A stretch of DNA of 64,000 bases from Streptomyces tubercidicus (GCF_027497495.1 NZ_CP114205.1:7068001-7132000), one strand, 5' to 3'; positions 42,918 to 52,414 are shown, counted from the stretch's first letter. The notes: a model not told the origin generated them from the letters alone. Translations and numbers: made by a program.

Positions 42918-44150
42918 TCAGGGCAGCAGTTCCGGCAGCGGCACGTCCGGATCGGCCAGCCGCTCGGGGTCCACGGCCTGCCCGCTCGTCACCAGCGCCC
43001 GGATCGGCTCGACGACGTCCCAGACATTCACATTCATCCCGGCCAGCACCCGTCCCCCGGAGAGCCAGAAGGCGATGAACTCACGGGCGTCGGTGTCCCC
43101 GCGGAAGACGACCCGGTCGTAGCCCTCCGGCTCGACGTATCCGGTGTACTCCATGCCCAGGTCGTACTGGTCGGTGAAGAAGTACGGCAGCCGGTCGTAG
43201 CGGACGTCCTGGTCCAGCATGGCCTTGGCGGCGGTCTTCGGCTGGTGGAGGGCGTTGGCCCAGTGTTCGACGCGCAGATGCCGGCCCAGCAGCGGGTGGT
43301 AGGCGTTGGCGACATCGCCGGCGGCGAAGATGTCGGGGTGGGAGGAGCGCAGCCGCTCGTCCACGACGATGCCGTTGTCGACCTTGAGCCCGGCCGCGGC
43401 GGCCAGTTCGGTGTTGGGGGTGATCCCGATGCCGACGATGACCGCGTCGGCCCCGATCAGACTGCCGTCGGCCAGCCGCACCCCGTCCACCGCGCCGTTC
43501 GTGCCGGTGATCTCCGCGACCTGGGCGCCGCCGCGCAGCTCGACCCCGTGATCGGTGTGCAGCGTGGCGAAGATCCGGGCCACTTCGGGACCGAGGACCC
43601 GCAGCAGCGGCAGCGGCGCGGCCTCCAGCACGGTCACCTCGACACCGGCCGTGCGCGCCGCGGCGGCGGTCTCCAGACCGATCCAGCCGGCGCCGATCAC
43701 CACGATCCGGGACGCGGACCGGTTGACCTCCTGGAGACGCTCGCTGTCCGCCAGCCGCCGCAGGTAGTGGACCCCGTCGAGGTCCGCACCGGGCACCGGC
43801 AGCCGGCGCGGGGTGGAGCCGGTGGCCAGCAGCAGCTTGGCGTAACCGAGCCGGCTGCCGTCCGCCAGGGTCACCTCATGGGCGGCCGGGTCGACGGCGC
43901 TGACGGTCCGGCCCAGGCGCAGGTCGACATCGTGCTCCGCGTACCACTGGGGCGGATGGACATAGACCTTCTCTTTCTCGGAGGTGCCCAGGAGATAGCC
44001 CTTGGACAGCGGCGGCCGCTCATACGGCCGCTCGTGCTCGTCGCCCAGCAGCACGAGCGGGCCGTCGAAGCCCTCCGCGCGCAGCGTCTCCGCGGCCTTG
44101 GCTCCGGCCAGCCCCGCTCCCGCGATCAAGAATGCCGTGTTCCGGTCCAT
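42918..44150 (-). CDS. FAD/NAD(P)-dependent ferredoxin-reductase-like oxidoreductase
   Basis: This 410-residue protein has two Rossmann motifs: FLIAGAGLAGAKAAETL at the start and VVIGAGWIGLETAAAARTAG near residues 150-167. LLLATGSTPRRLPVPGA and GIGITPNTELAAAAG with a following DIFAAGDVAN lie between them. The C-terminal reductase domain ends PDVPLPELLP. The type is that of rubredoxin/ferredoxin reductases of oxygenase systems. It lies 140 bases downstream of the nitrate reductase on the same strand, so it may be part of a nitrogen assimilation unit or separate; the electron acceptor is unknown. Confidence 0.9.
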   Translation of the reverse strand: MDRNTAFLIAGAGLAGAKAAETLRAEGFDGPLVLLGDEHERPYERPPLSKGYLLGTSEKEKVYVHPPQWYAEHDVDLRLGRTVSAVDPAAHEVTLADGSRLGYAKLLLATGSTPRRLPVPGADLDGVHYLRRLADSERLQEVNRSASRIVVIGAGWIGLETAAAARTAGVEVTVLEAAPLPLLRVLGPEVARIFATLHTDHGVELRGGAQVAEITGTNGAVDGVRLADGSLIGADAVIVGIGITPNTELAAAAGLKVDNGIVVDERLRSSHPDIFAAGDVANAYHPLLGRHLRVEHWANALHQPKTAAKAMLDQDVRYDRLPYFFTDQYDLGMEYTGYVEPEGYDRVVFRGDTDAREFIAFWLSGGRVLAGMNVNVWDVVEPIRALVTSGQAVDPERLADPDVPLPELLP

Positions 44151-44236
44151 CTCCCGCTCAGCTCCTTCGGACGATCGGTTATCCCGTCATCCGTTCCCGC
44201 GCGGGGCCGCGGCAGGCACCGCCGATGGTGTGGCCC

Positions 44237-45007
44237 TCACTCCCGCCCGGCGGTCCGCGCCAGATGCCCGCGCAGCGCACGTGCCGTCAGATCACGGTCC
44301 TCGCCCACGACGAACGCCGTGACACCGTCGGCGCGCCACTCCGCGCGGCGCTCCGGCGTCGTGGACATGGCGCAGAAGGGGACGGTGTGCCGGGCGCAGG
44401 CCGCGCGGAGGGTGCGGACCGCCTCCTGGACGCGGGGGTGGCGGACCTGCCAGGGCACCCCGTAGGACTGCGAGAGATCGCCGGGTCCCGGCAGTACGAG
44501 ATCGACACCGCCGGGGGCGAGGATCTCATCGATGGCCTCGATGCCCTCGGCGTCCTCCAGCAGCGCGATGACCATGATCTCCGCGTTGGCCCGGCGCAGG
44601 TACTCGGCCGGGTCTATCCGGCCGAAGCCGGGGCCGCGGCCCCCGTTGAGGGACCGCATCCCCTCGGGGGCGTAACGGGCCGCCCGGATCGTGGCATCGA
44701 TGTCCGCGCGCCCGCGGACGTGCGGGACGACGATGCCCATCGCCCCGGCGTCCAGGGCGCGCAGCACCGCGCCGGGGTCGGCCTCGGGGACCCGGACGAA
44801 CGGGGTGAGCCCGCTCGTCTCGGCGGCCCGGATCAGATTCTCCAGTCGCTGCGGGTCGACGAGCGTGTGCTCGGTGTCCAGGATGACGAAGTCATACCCG
44901 GCACAGCCGATCATCTCCACCATCGTGGGCTCGGGCAGCGTGCTGAACAGCCCGTAGACCTCCTCGCCCGCGCCGAGCTTCCGCCGGACCTCGTTGGGCC
45001 GCAGCAT
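44237..45007 (-). CDS. HpcH/HpaI-family enzyme, SbnG-like citrate synthase candidate
   Basis: This ~256-residue protein has the HpcH/HpaI aldolase fold: MIGCAGYDFVILDTEHTLVD, a metal-site Glu in ALLEDAEG and Asp in LPGPGDLSQSYG. In the staphyloferrin B cluster the family member SbnG makes citrate for siderophore assembly. Position at the end of a pvsABCDE-like operon, one base after the decarboxylase stop, supports that role. It may instead have retained aldolase activity. ATG 45007 is chosen because the longer frame overlaps the neighbour. Confidence 0.85.
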   Translation of the reverse strand: MLRPNEVRRKLGAGEEVYGLFSTLPEPTMVEMIGCAGYDFVILDTEHTLVDPQRLENLIRAAETSGLTPFVRVPEADPGAVLRALDAGAMGIVVPHVRGRADIDATIRAARYAPEGMRSLNGGRGPGFGRIDPAEYLRRANAEIMVIALLEDAEGIEAIDEILAPGGVDLVLPGPGDLSQSYGVPWQVRHPRVQEAVRTLRAACARHTVPFCAMSTTPERRAEWRADGVTAFVVGEDRDLTARALRGHLARTAGRE

Positions 45008-45008
45008 C

Positions 45009-46271
45009 TCAGGCCCCCTCTGCCGCGCCGGGCTCCTGGGCACCGGGCTCCTCGGCGCCCAGGAAGTGGAAGCCGGGGCGCGGATGCATCAGGAAGTCAT
45101 GGTGCGAGATGTTCCAGGCGTACGCCCCGGCGACCCCGAACACCACCCGGTCACCGGCCCGCAGCCCCGGCGCCGGGACCTGGCGGGCCAGCACGTCCTT
45201 CGGGGTGCACAGCTGCCCGGTGACGGTGACCAGGCCGCCCTCCGCCGCCGACCGCGGCCAGGGGTGCGGCCAGGGCGCGTCGGACGGCAGCACCGTGCAG
45301 GGCTGGTCGTGGCCCTTGGTCGCCGGGGTCCGCAGATGGTGGGTGCCCCCGCGCACCACCGCGAACTCCTCGCCGTGGCTGTGCTTCACATCCAGCACCT
45401 CGGTGGCGTACCAGCCGCAGTACGCGGTCAGCGCCCGCCCCGGCTCGATCCGCAGGGTGAGACCGGGGTGCGCCGCGGCGAGCCGGTCCAGGCCGGCGCC
45501 GTACGCGGTCCAGTCGAAACGGCGCTCCGGCGCGGCGTAGTCGACCGCCATGCCGCCGCCGATGGTCACCTCGGACAGCGGCACCCGGTGCCGGGCGGCC
45601 AGCGCGGCGGCCCAGGTCACGATCGACTCCGCCACGGCCAGCTGCTCCGGCGCCTCCAGGCCGCTCGCCAAGTGGGCGTGAACGCCGCGGAGTTCGAGGT
45701 GCGGATAGCTGCCGTCGGTGAGCAGCGCGACGACCTCACCGGCCTGCTCGGGGTCCAGTCCGAAGGGGGCCGGGCGGCCGCCCATGGCCAGCGAACTGCC
45801 GTCCAGGGAGCCGTCGTCGACCGGCAGGTTGAAGCGGGCCAGCACCGCGATCCGGCGTTCCGGGGCGAGCCGCGCGGCCAGGCTCGCGAGCATATGGATC
45901 TCGTACACGCTCTCCACGTGGAAGCGCTCCACGCCGGTCTCCAGCGCCTGGGCGATCTCCGCGGGCGTCTTGCCCGGTCCGCCGAAGGCGAGCGGGGCGC
46001 CGGGTACGGCCTTGGCGACATGCGCCAGTTCGCCGCCCGAGGAGACCTCGTAGCCGTCGACGTACGGGCGCAGCGCGCCCAGGATCTCCGGCTCCGGGTT
46101 GGCCTTGGCCGCGTAGTACAGCTCGACGCGCTCGGGCAGGGCGGCCCGGACCTCGGCCGTGTGCGTGCGCAGCGCCGTCAGGTCGTAGAGGTAGGCGGGC
46201 AGTTCCTCGGGCGCGAGGCCCTGGGCGCGGTCGCGGACCGCGGGGGTGGGGGCGAGGCCGGGGGTGGTCAT
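45009..46271 (-). CDS. PLP-dependent decarboxylase, LysA/PvsE-like
   Basis: This 420-residue protein belongs to the diaminopimelate/ornithine decarboxylase fold III. Lys56 in YYAAKANPEPEIL binds PLP; VSSGGELAHVAKA, GGPGKTPAEI and VHAHLASGLEAPEQLA follow. Later come LRIEPGRALTAYCGWYA and the dimer-site Cys in GQLCTPKDVL. In vibrioferrin the homologue PvsE decarboxylates a serine unit, in staphyloferrin B SbnH works on a related intermediate. It starts four bases inside the preceding IucA/IucC gene, and the aldolase-like gene follows directly. Confidence 0.92.
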   Translation of the reverse strand: MTTPGLAPTPAVRDRAQGLAPEELPAYLYDLTALRTHTAEVRAALPERVELYYAAKANPEPEILGALRPYVDGYEVSSGGELAHVAKAVPGAPLAFGGPGKTPAEIAQALETGVERFHVESVYEIHMLASLAARLAPERRIAVLARFNLPVDDGSLDGSSLAMGGRPAPFGLDPEQAGEVVALLTDGSYPHLELRGVHAHLASGLEAPEQLAVAESIVTWAAALAARHRVPLSEVTIGGGMAVDYAAPERRFDWTAYGAGLDRLAAAHPGLTLRIEPGRALTAYCGWYATEVLDVKHSHGEEFAVVRGGTHHLRTPATKGHDQPCTVLPSDAPWPHPWPRSAAEGGLVTVTGQLCTPKDVLARQVPAPGLRAGDRVVFGVAGAYAWNISHHDFLMHPRPGFHFLGAEEPGAQEPGAAEGA

Positions 46272-48046
46272 CGGGTGCTCCAGGGGGTGGTGTCGTCGGC
46301 GCGTACGGCACCGGACAGAACGTCTTCGGCCAGCGGCGAGGGCAGCAGGACATAGCCGGCCTCGCGGTCGGCCTTGCGCGCCCAGCGGGTCAGCAGATTG
46401 GCCTTGGCGGGCAGCGGGACACCGGCCAGCAGGGCGGCCAGCCGCGGCGGGCAGCCGTAGCGGTCCGCGTGGGTCTGCAGGGTGCGGCGCACCAGCGCCC
46501 ACAGCTCCGCCTCGGTGTCCGGGTGCAGATCGGCGAGCGCGGCGAGCATCTCGGCGACGTGGTTGACCAGCAGGCAGTACACGACCCGGTCCCAGCCGCG
46601 CTGGGCGTCGTAGGTCATCGGCGCCGCGACCTGCTCGGGCAGCGACGCCAGCAGCTCGGCGTGGTGCTCGGGGACCAGCTTGGTGCCCTCCAGGTCACGG
46701 AAGAGGACCTGGGCGGGCATCCCGTCGCCGTCGACACAGACCAGCACGTTCTGCAGATGCGGCTCCAGCACCAGGCCGTGGTCGAAGTAGGCGGCGAGCA
46801 CCGGCGGGAGGAGCAGATTGAGGTAGGCGGCCCACCAGTCCAGTGCGGCCTGCGGGCCGGTGCCCTCCAGGAGCCGGGAGACATGGGCCGGGCTGGTCGG
46901 GTACTCGTCGGCGACGGCGGCCGCCAGCAGCGGGGTGGTGCCGGGCAGCAGCTGCTGGGAGAGGCCCTCGCGGACGATGACGCCGAACCCTTCGAGCAGC
47001 TCGGTGTCCGGGCGGCCGTCGGCGCCGGGCAGCGCCAGGCTGCGGTAGGCGGGCTCGCGCAGCACCGCGCTGCCGGGGAACCGGGTGGCGAGGTCGGTGA
47101 GCGCCGGTGCCAGCAGCCGGGTGAGGGCCACCGCCCCGGACAGCTCGTAACTGGCGTTCTTCCGGAGGCAGTTGGTGATCCGGACGTTCAGGCTGAACTT
47201 GAGGAACGCCTCGCCGTCGTAGAGCGTGCGCACCGAGGCGGTGGCGGCGAACGGCGTCCCGCCGGTGCCCAGGACGCGGATGTCGTCGCGGTCCAGCGCC
47301 TCCCGCAGACCGGCGTGGTCGCGCAGCAGCTCGTACTGCCAGGGGTGGACCGGCAGCAGCCGGTAGCCGTCCGGGACCTCGGTGTGCAGCGCGTCCAGCG
47401 GGGCGGTGGCGCGCTCGTCGACCGCTTCCTCGGCGATCAGTTCCTCGCGCACGGCGAGCAGCAGCAGCGGGAAGACGGCGCCGGTCTCGGGCGCGTACGA
47501 CTGCCAGGCGGTGGGATCGCCGGTGCGGGCCTTGGGGGTCGGGTGGAAGCGGTGGCCCAGGATCAGCGCCTGCTCGGAGGTGACATAGGCGGTCTGCCAG
47601 TCCTCCGTGCCGTACTCCCCGGCGGCCGGGTGCTCCGTACGGGCCTCCAGAGCCGCGGAGACGGCCTGGTGGCTGGAGGCGATCTGGGCCAGGAACTCTT
47701 CGTTGTCCACCCCGGTCCGCAGCGACAGTTCGGCGTGCACATACTCGGCCAGCCGGCGCCAGCCGACCTCGGCCCAGCCGTCGGCGGTCTGTTCGGACAC
47801 CGGGCCGGTGAACCGGTGCGCACCCAGCAGCGAGGTACGGCGCAGTGCGACCCGCAGCAGCACCCCGCGGCGCGGCAGCCGGATCAGCAGCCGCCCGTCG
47901 TCGACGGCGGTCTGGTGCTCGGGTCCGGACACCTCGCGCAGCAGGCAGTTGAGCAGGGTGTGCGCCACGGCCTGGTCGGCGGTGGGCAGACCGGCGGGGG
48001 CGGCGCCCGCCGCGGTGGTGCCGGGGGAGTTGGTCAGCGAGGGCAT
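46268..48046 (-). CDS. IucA/IucC-family NIS siderophore synthetase (PvsD-like, second copy)
   Basis: This 592-residue protein is an NRPS-independent siderophore synthetase. LLPVHPWQYELL contains the ATP-binding HPWQ; FLKFSLNVRITNCLRKNAS binds carboxylate; LVLEPHLQNVLVCVDGDG with FRDLEGTKLV is the C-terminal active-site group, and a FhuF-like end AMTYDAQR... closes it. ATG 48046 is used; the longer frame to 48853 overlaps the MFS gene and is not coding. It joins a carboxylate of citrate or a citrate adduct to an amine or alcohol. It overlaps the decarboxylase start. Confidence 0.95.
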   Translation of the reverse strand: MPSLTNSPGTTAAGAAPAGLPTADQAVAHTLLNCLLREVSGPEHQTAVDDGRLLIRLPRRGVLLRVALRRTSLLGAHRFTGPVSEQTADGWAEVGWRRLAEYVHAELSLRTGVDNEEFLAQIASSHQAVSAALEARTEHPAAGEYGTEDWQTAYVTSEQALILGHRFHPTPKARTGDPTAWQSYAPETGAVFPLLLLAVREELIAEEAVDERATAPLDALHTEVPDGYRLLPVHPWQYELLRDHAGLREALDRDDIRVLGTGGTPFAATASVRTLYDGEAFLKFSLNVRITNCLRKNASYELSGAVALTRLLAPALTDLATRFPGSAVLREPAYRSLALPGADGRPDTELLEGFGVIVREGLSQQLLPGTTPLLAAAVADEYPTSPAHVSRLLEGTGPQAALDWWAAYLNLLLPPVLAAYFDHGLVLEPHLQNVLVCVDGDGMPAQVLFRDLEGTKLVPEHHAELLASLPEQVAAPMTYDAQRGWDRVVYCLLVNHVAEMLAALADLHPDTEAELWALVRRTLQTHADRYGCPPRLAALLAGVPLPAKANLLTRWARKADREAGYVLLPSPLAEDVLSGAVRADDTTPWSTR

Positions 48047-49344
48047 CGGGGGCTCCTGCGGGTGCGGAGAGTACGGGAGAGGCGGGGGGCGGCGGTCGCG
48101 AGCACGGTGATCAGCGCTATCGCGGTGCCGGTCAGGACGGGCGCGGTGGGACCGAACCAGTCGTTTCCGGCCGCGGCGGCCACACCGGCGGCGACGGCAC
48201 CGGCCTTGGAGAAGAATTCGATCGAGCCGAACAGCCCGCCCGGGGCACGGCCCTTGGCGCAGTCGGCGGCCAGCACCGACATACAGACCAGGCCCAGGGT
48301 GAGGCCGGCGCCGAGCACCAGCCGTACCGCGACGAAGGCGGTGAGCGAGTCGGCGACGCCGTGCCCGGCCAGGCCGAGCGCGATACAGCCGAAGCCGATC
48401 GCGATGCCGAGCCGGGGGCGGGTGCGGAACAGGGAGTGCACCGCGATCGCCGCGACCAGGTAGCACAGGTGCGGCAGCGCGAACAGCACACCGGAGACCA
48501 TCGGCCCGGTGCCCGGCAGCCGCTCCTTGATGAGGGAGATCAGGTACGGGAAGGAGATGACGGTGGAGAAGACGAAGGCGAACTCCAGGGCGTACAGGGC
48601 CCGCAGCGAGGAGTCCGGGGCACGCCGGGGCGTCCCGTCCGCCGCGGCCTCGGCGGCGGCCGTCTCGACCGCCGATGTCCCGTCCGCGTCGACCTCCGCG
48701 GTGGCGGCCTGCGGTGCGGCGGGCCCGGCCCGCGGGGGCTCCGGGAGCGCCGCCAGCATCACGGCGGCGGCCAGCGGCAGCACGGCCAGCAGGGCGTACT
48801 GGCGGTGCGGCGAGAGCCAGGGCGTCAGCGCGCCGACGACGATCGGCGCGCACACCAGTGCCGCCCGTGCGCTGCCCTGCATCAGCGTCAGCGCACGGGA
48901 CAGCGCATGGCCCTCCAGCGCCGCCCCCAGATAGCCGTTCGAGGCGGCGAAGGTGCCGCCCAGCACACCCTGGATCACCAACGCCGCGGTGAAGGTGGCG
49001 AGCGAATCGGCCCAGCCCGCCAGCACGAACGCCGCGGCGAGACCCAACTGAGCCCGCAGCAGCAGCCGTTTACGGCCGAAGCGGTCGGCCAGCCGCCCCC
49101 ACAGCGGCGCACCGATGGCGCCGAAGATGGTGGGCACGATGTACAGCAGACCGGCCCAGCGGGCGGCGCCGTCGCCCAGTTCGGGCAGGATCTCGGTGAG
49201 GTAGGGCGGCAGGCCCAGCGCGGCGAACGACGCCACGAAGTAGCAGCCGGCCACCGCGTAGACCTGGCGGCGGGCCAGGCCGGGGCGGACCTTGGTCTCG
49301 ACGGCGGCCGGTTCGACCCGGTGGGGTATGGCGGTGTCTTGCAT
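48034..49344 (-). CDS. MFS siderophore exporter (PvsC/SbnD-like)
   Basis: This 436-residue MFS protein has twelve hydrophobic segments in two halves, split by an Ala/Glu-rich loop (about 205-245). LGRKRLLLRAQLG-type sequence with LADRFGRKR forms the conserved cytoplasmic loop between helices 2 and 3. Operon position between two siderophore synthetases matches pvsC and sbnD, which export the finished siderophore. ATG 49344 touches the stop of the upstream synthetase; it overlaps the downstream synthetase by 13 bases. Confidence 0.92.
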   Translation of the reverse strand: MQDTAIPHRVEPAAVETKVRPGLARRQVYAVAGCYFVASFAALGLPPYLTEILPELGDGAARWAGLLYIVPTIFGAIGAPLWGRLADRFGRKRLLLRAQLGLAAAFVLAGWADSLATFTAALVIQGVLGGTFAASNGYLGAALEGHALSRALTLMQGSARAALVCAPIVVGALTPWLSPHRQYALLAVLPLAAAVMLAALPEPPRAGPAAPQAATAEVDADGTSAVETAAAEAAADGTPRRAPDSSLRALYALEFAFVFSTVISFPYLISLIKERLPGTGPMVSGVLFALPHLCYLVAAIAVHSLFRTRPRLGIAIGFGCIALGLAGHGVADSLTAFVAVRLVLGAGLTLGLVCMSVLAADCAKGRAPGGLFGSIEFFSKAGAVAAGVAAAAGNDWFGPTAPVLTGTAIALITVLATAAPRLSRTLRTRRSPRCPR

Positions 49345-51137
49345 CAGGAAGTCCCCAGCGGCAGCAGATAGTTGGGGCCGGTGGTGTAGTGCTTGTTGAT
49401 GTCGGCCGCGCCGGAACGCTCCTTCGACAGCAGGGTGCCGGCGCTGACCATGGCCTTGACCGGCAGCTCCGGCGCGTCCAGGACATGCGCACGCAGCGCG
49501 GCGCCCGGCTCGCCCGGCGCGCCGCCCAGCCGGGCGACGGCCTCGGCGAGCCGGTCGCGGACCAGGCCCAGCAGCCGCTCCAGCGGGGCGCGCCCGTGCC
49601 GGGCCAGCCCGAACGCGTAGGAGCCCGCGCACAGATGGAGCGTGATGGTGGTGAACAGGTCCAGCACCGGCCGGTCGTCCTCGGCGAAGATCCGCGGGTC
49701 GGCGAAGACCGAGGGGTCCGGGGCGTCCGTCCCCAGCGTCTCCCGCAGCCGGCCGGTGTGGATCCGCGGCGCGTCGTTGTCCTTGAACAGCAGCCGCAGC
49801 CGGGTGCCGTCCGCGGCCCGGTCCAGCACCAGCGAGATGTTCTGCTGATGCGACTCCAGGCCGATGCCGTAACCGAACAGCGTGGTCTGCCAGTCGAAGA
49901 GCAGCGCCAGCAGGGCGTCCAGCAGGGCCAGTGGGTCGCCGCCGTAGAAGCGGTCGGCGAGCTGGTCGATCACCAGCCGTCCGCCGGGCGCCCGGCCCAG
50001 CAGCGCGGCCAGCGGCACCACGGCGCTGCCCTCCAGCCCGGCCGGATAGCGCCGGCACAGTACGGCCAGCAGCTCGTGCCCGGCGTGCGCGTACACCGTC
50101 TCGTCGGCCTGCAGCACCGACTCCGCGAACCGCGGCTCGCGGGCGATCACCCGCTCCAGCAGCCGCTGGCCCTCGGCGCCGTCGATCAGCGTACGGGGCT
50201 TGATGGTGCGCCGGTTGCGCAGTCCCAGCGTCGCGGTGGCCAACGGCAGCTTCAGATGCAGCCGGGGGTCGGCGTCCACCGCCACCGTCCGCATCGACAG
50301 CGTCGGCACCGCGCCGAGCAGCTCCCGATCGGACAGCACCGCCGTGCCCGCCAGTCCGGTCTCGCGCAGCGCCTCGTCCAGCGGTGCGCCGAGCGTCAAC
50401 GGGTGGACGGGCAGCGCGAGATGGCTGCCGTCCAGGTCCGGCAGACCCAGCCGGTCCGGCGTCGGCCAGCAGCCGGGCAGCGCCGCCTCGCCGCCCGCCA
50501 CGGTGAGCGCGGAGCGCGGTACGGCCAGCCAGCGCAGCGCGAAGTCCGGGCGGAACTCCGGTGCGTACGCCCGCAGCCGGTCCTCGTCCAGGTCGGAGCG
50601 GCCCCGCGCGGTCGGGTACACGGGGTGGTCCAGGCGCGCGGCCAGCGTGTCGTACGCCAGACCCCCGTGCAGGCCCAGCCAGTCAGCGGCCGAAGCGCCA
50701 TGGCGCTCCGTCAGTTTCTGCTCGGCCTCCTCCCGGGTACGGGCGTGCAGCCGCATCGTCGCCAGCGTCTGCCGGCACTCCTCGGCGAAGGCGTCGAAAC
50801 CGGTGTGGTCGGCCGGGTCGGCGTGCTCCCGCAGGGCGGTGAGGATCTCATCGGCCGAGGTCAGCCGGGCGCCGTCGGCCTCCCGGACGAGCAGCGGCAG
50901 CCGCGCCGCGTGGGTGCTCTGGTAGCCGTCCGGGCCCAGCGGCAGCAGCAGGGCGCCGGCGTCCGGGCCCGCGGGCAGCCGCAGCCAGGGGCCGTCCGGA
51001 CGCTCCAGCAGCGTGCCGCGGGTGCGCAGTCCGACGACGTCCTCCCGCAGCAGCGCGCTCAGCACCCGCAGCAGCAGCTCGGACTCCTCGGCCTCCTGAG
51101 CGGCCGGGCCGGCGGTGGTGTCGAGGGCGGTGGTCAC
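49344..51137 (-). CDS. IucA/IucC-family NIS siderophore synthetase (PvsB-like, first copy)
   Basis: This 597-residue member of the family has LPVHPLTLGAPLDEAL, where HPLT replaces the usual HPWQ. KLPLATATLGLRNRRTIKP and GIGLESHQQNISLVLD with LLFKDNDAPRIH form the other binding elements, and the protein ends NYLLPLGTS. The HP change suggests a different substrate or side of citrate from its paralogue. It overlaps the ATP-grasp gene by four bases at its start and the MFS gene by one base. Confidence 0.93.
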   Translation of the reverse strand: MTTALDTTAGPAAQEAEESELLLRVLSALLREDVVGLRTRGTLLERPDGPWLRLPAGPDAGALLLPLGPDGYQSTHAARLPLLVREADGARLTSADEILTALREHADPADHTGFDAFAEECRQTLATMRLHARTREEAEQKLTERHGASAADWLGLHGGLAYDTLAARLDHPVYPTARGRSDLDEDRLRAYAPEFRPDFALRWLAVPRSALTVAGGEAALPGCWPTPDRLGLPDLDGSHLALPVHPLTLGAPLDEALRETGLAGTAVLSDRELLGAVPTLSMRTVAVDADPRLHLKLPLATATLGLRNRRTIKPRTLIDGAEGQRLLERVIAREPRFAESVLQADETVYAHAGHELLAVLCRRYPAGLEGSAVVPLAALLGRAPGGRLVIDQLADRFYGGDPLALLDALLALLFDWQTTLFGYGIGLESHQQNISLVLDRAADGTRLRLLFKDNDAPRIHTGRLRETLGTDAPDPSVFADPRIFAEDDRPVLDLFTTITLHLCAGSYAFGLARHGRAPLERLLGLVRDRLAEAVARLGGAPGEPGAALRAHVLDAPELPVKAMVSAGTLLSKERSGAADINKHYTTGPNYLLPLGTS

Positions 51138-52324
51138 GAGGTGATCTCCCAGCGCTCGGTGGCGAAGAAGCCGTCCGCGGCCCGGTCCAGGGCCGTCCGG
51201 TCGGTGCCGGTGGCCCGCAGCACGCCCAGGTAGTCACGGTTGGTGCGGTACAGCGGGTGCTCGGTGCCGGTGTCCCGCAGCGGCCGGTAGCGCAGCCGTA
51301 CGCCGTCCTCCTCGCGGTCCATGGCGGCCGGTGCGGCGGTGAGCGTCCCGGCCCGGTCGGCGAGGGCGTATTCGACCCGGCCCGCGCCGTCCTGCCGCGC
51401 ACCGAGATCGGCGGGCAGCGGCTCGCCCAGATGCGTACGGAGAATGTGCTCGAACAGCTCGATGCCCAGGACCTGCGCGAGCAGCAGATCGCACTGGTCG
51501 CCGATGACGCGGTAGTTCACCTCGATGAGCCGCGCCCGGCCCTCGTGCACCACGAACTCGGTGTGACAGGCGCCGAACCCGACGCCCAGCGCGTCGAGTT
51601 GGGCCAGCACCTGGGTGACGACGGGCTCCGGGTGGACGGCGACGAAGTCGTGCCGCTCCTCGATGAAGGCGGGCGGTGCGGAGACCGTGGTGTGGAAGCC
51701 GCCCAGCACATGGCGCCGCCGGCCGTCGCCCAGGGTCTCCAGCGTGTACAGCTCACCGGCCAGGAACTCCTCGGCGACCAGGGCCGCCTGCGGGCGCCGC
51801 GCCTGGATCTCCTTGGCCCGCGCCACCAGTTCCTCCGGACCGGCGGCCAGCATCACATCCTCGCTGGCCACGCCCTCACGGGGTTTGACCACGCAGGGGT
51901 AGGGCAGCGCGGCGGCGGTCAGCGCGGCCGGGTCCTGACCGGGTGCGAGCTCCGCGGACCGTACGGTGTCGGCGCCCGCCGCGGCCAGATGGCGGCGCAT
52001 CTCGGCCTTGTTCTTGGCGCGCAGCGCGGCCCGCCAGTCCTTGCCGGGCAGCCCGAAGTACTCGGCGGCCAGCGCCGTCTGGGTCTGCAGATGGTCGCTG
52101 TTGGTGAAGACCGCGGCAGCCGGGTGGTGGGTGGCTATTCGGGTGATGACGGCGCGGAAGTCATGGACGTCGCACTCCAGGACCTCGATGCCGGGGGAGG
52201 TGCGGCGGTGCGCTCCGGGCTGGTCCGTCAGGATCGTGACATCGAGACCGAGGCGGGCGGCGGCGGGGAGAAATCCCTCGGTGACGGAGTCGGTGGGGTT
52301 GAGGGCGAGCAGGTACATCCGCAT
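51134..52324 (-). CDS. ATP-grasp ligase, PvsA-like
   Basis: This ~396-residue ATP-grasp protein has an N-terminal Rossmann-like domain (MRMYLLALNPTDSVTEG...), then KPREGVASEDVMLAAGPEEL as the ATP-binding loop, VAEEFLAGELYTLETLG and the catalytic HTEFVVHEGRARLIEVNYRVIGDQ. ATP-grasp enzymes of this type form amide bonds with amino acids; in vibrioferrin the PvsA homologue activates alanine. AAGGGG lies ten bases before ATG 52324. It is the first gene of the biosynthetic part, 130 bases after the binding-protein gene. Confidence 0.9.
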   Translation of the reverse strand: MRMYLLALNPTDSVTEGFLPAAARLGLDVTILTDQPGAHRRTSPGIEVLECDVHDFRAVITRIATHHPAAAVFTNSDHLQTQTALAAEYFGLPGKDWRAALRAKNKAEMRRHLAAAGADTVRSAELAPGQDPAALTAAALPYPCVVKPREGVASEDVMLAAGPEELVARAKEIQARRPQAALVAEEFLAGELYTLETLGDGRRRHVLGGFHTTVSAPPAFIEERHDFVAVHPEPVVTQVLAQLDALGVGFGACHTEFVVHEGRARLIEVNYRVIGDQCDLLLAQVLGIELFEHILRTHLGEPLPADLGARQDGAGRVEYALADRAGTLTAAPAAMDREEDGVRLRYRPLRDTGTEHPLYRTNRDYLGVLRATGTDRTALDRAADGFFATERWEITS

Positions 52325-52414
52325 GAGCGGGACCCCTTCGGGATCAAGGGCGGTGCGGGGGAGCATGGGGGGAGTTGGGGGATTGGGGACAGTCCGGCGG
52401 AAGGTGGCCGGGCC

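Noticed and set aside
46268..48853. Long N-terminal extension of the second IucA/IucC gene
   Set aside because: The added ~270 residues are Arg/Gly/Ala-rich and overlap the MFS transporter in another frame; family homology starts at MPSLTN.
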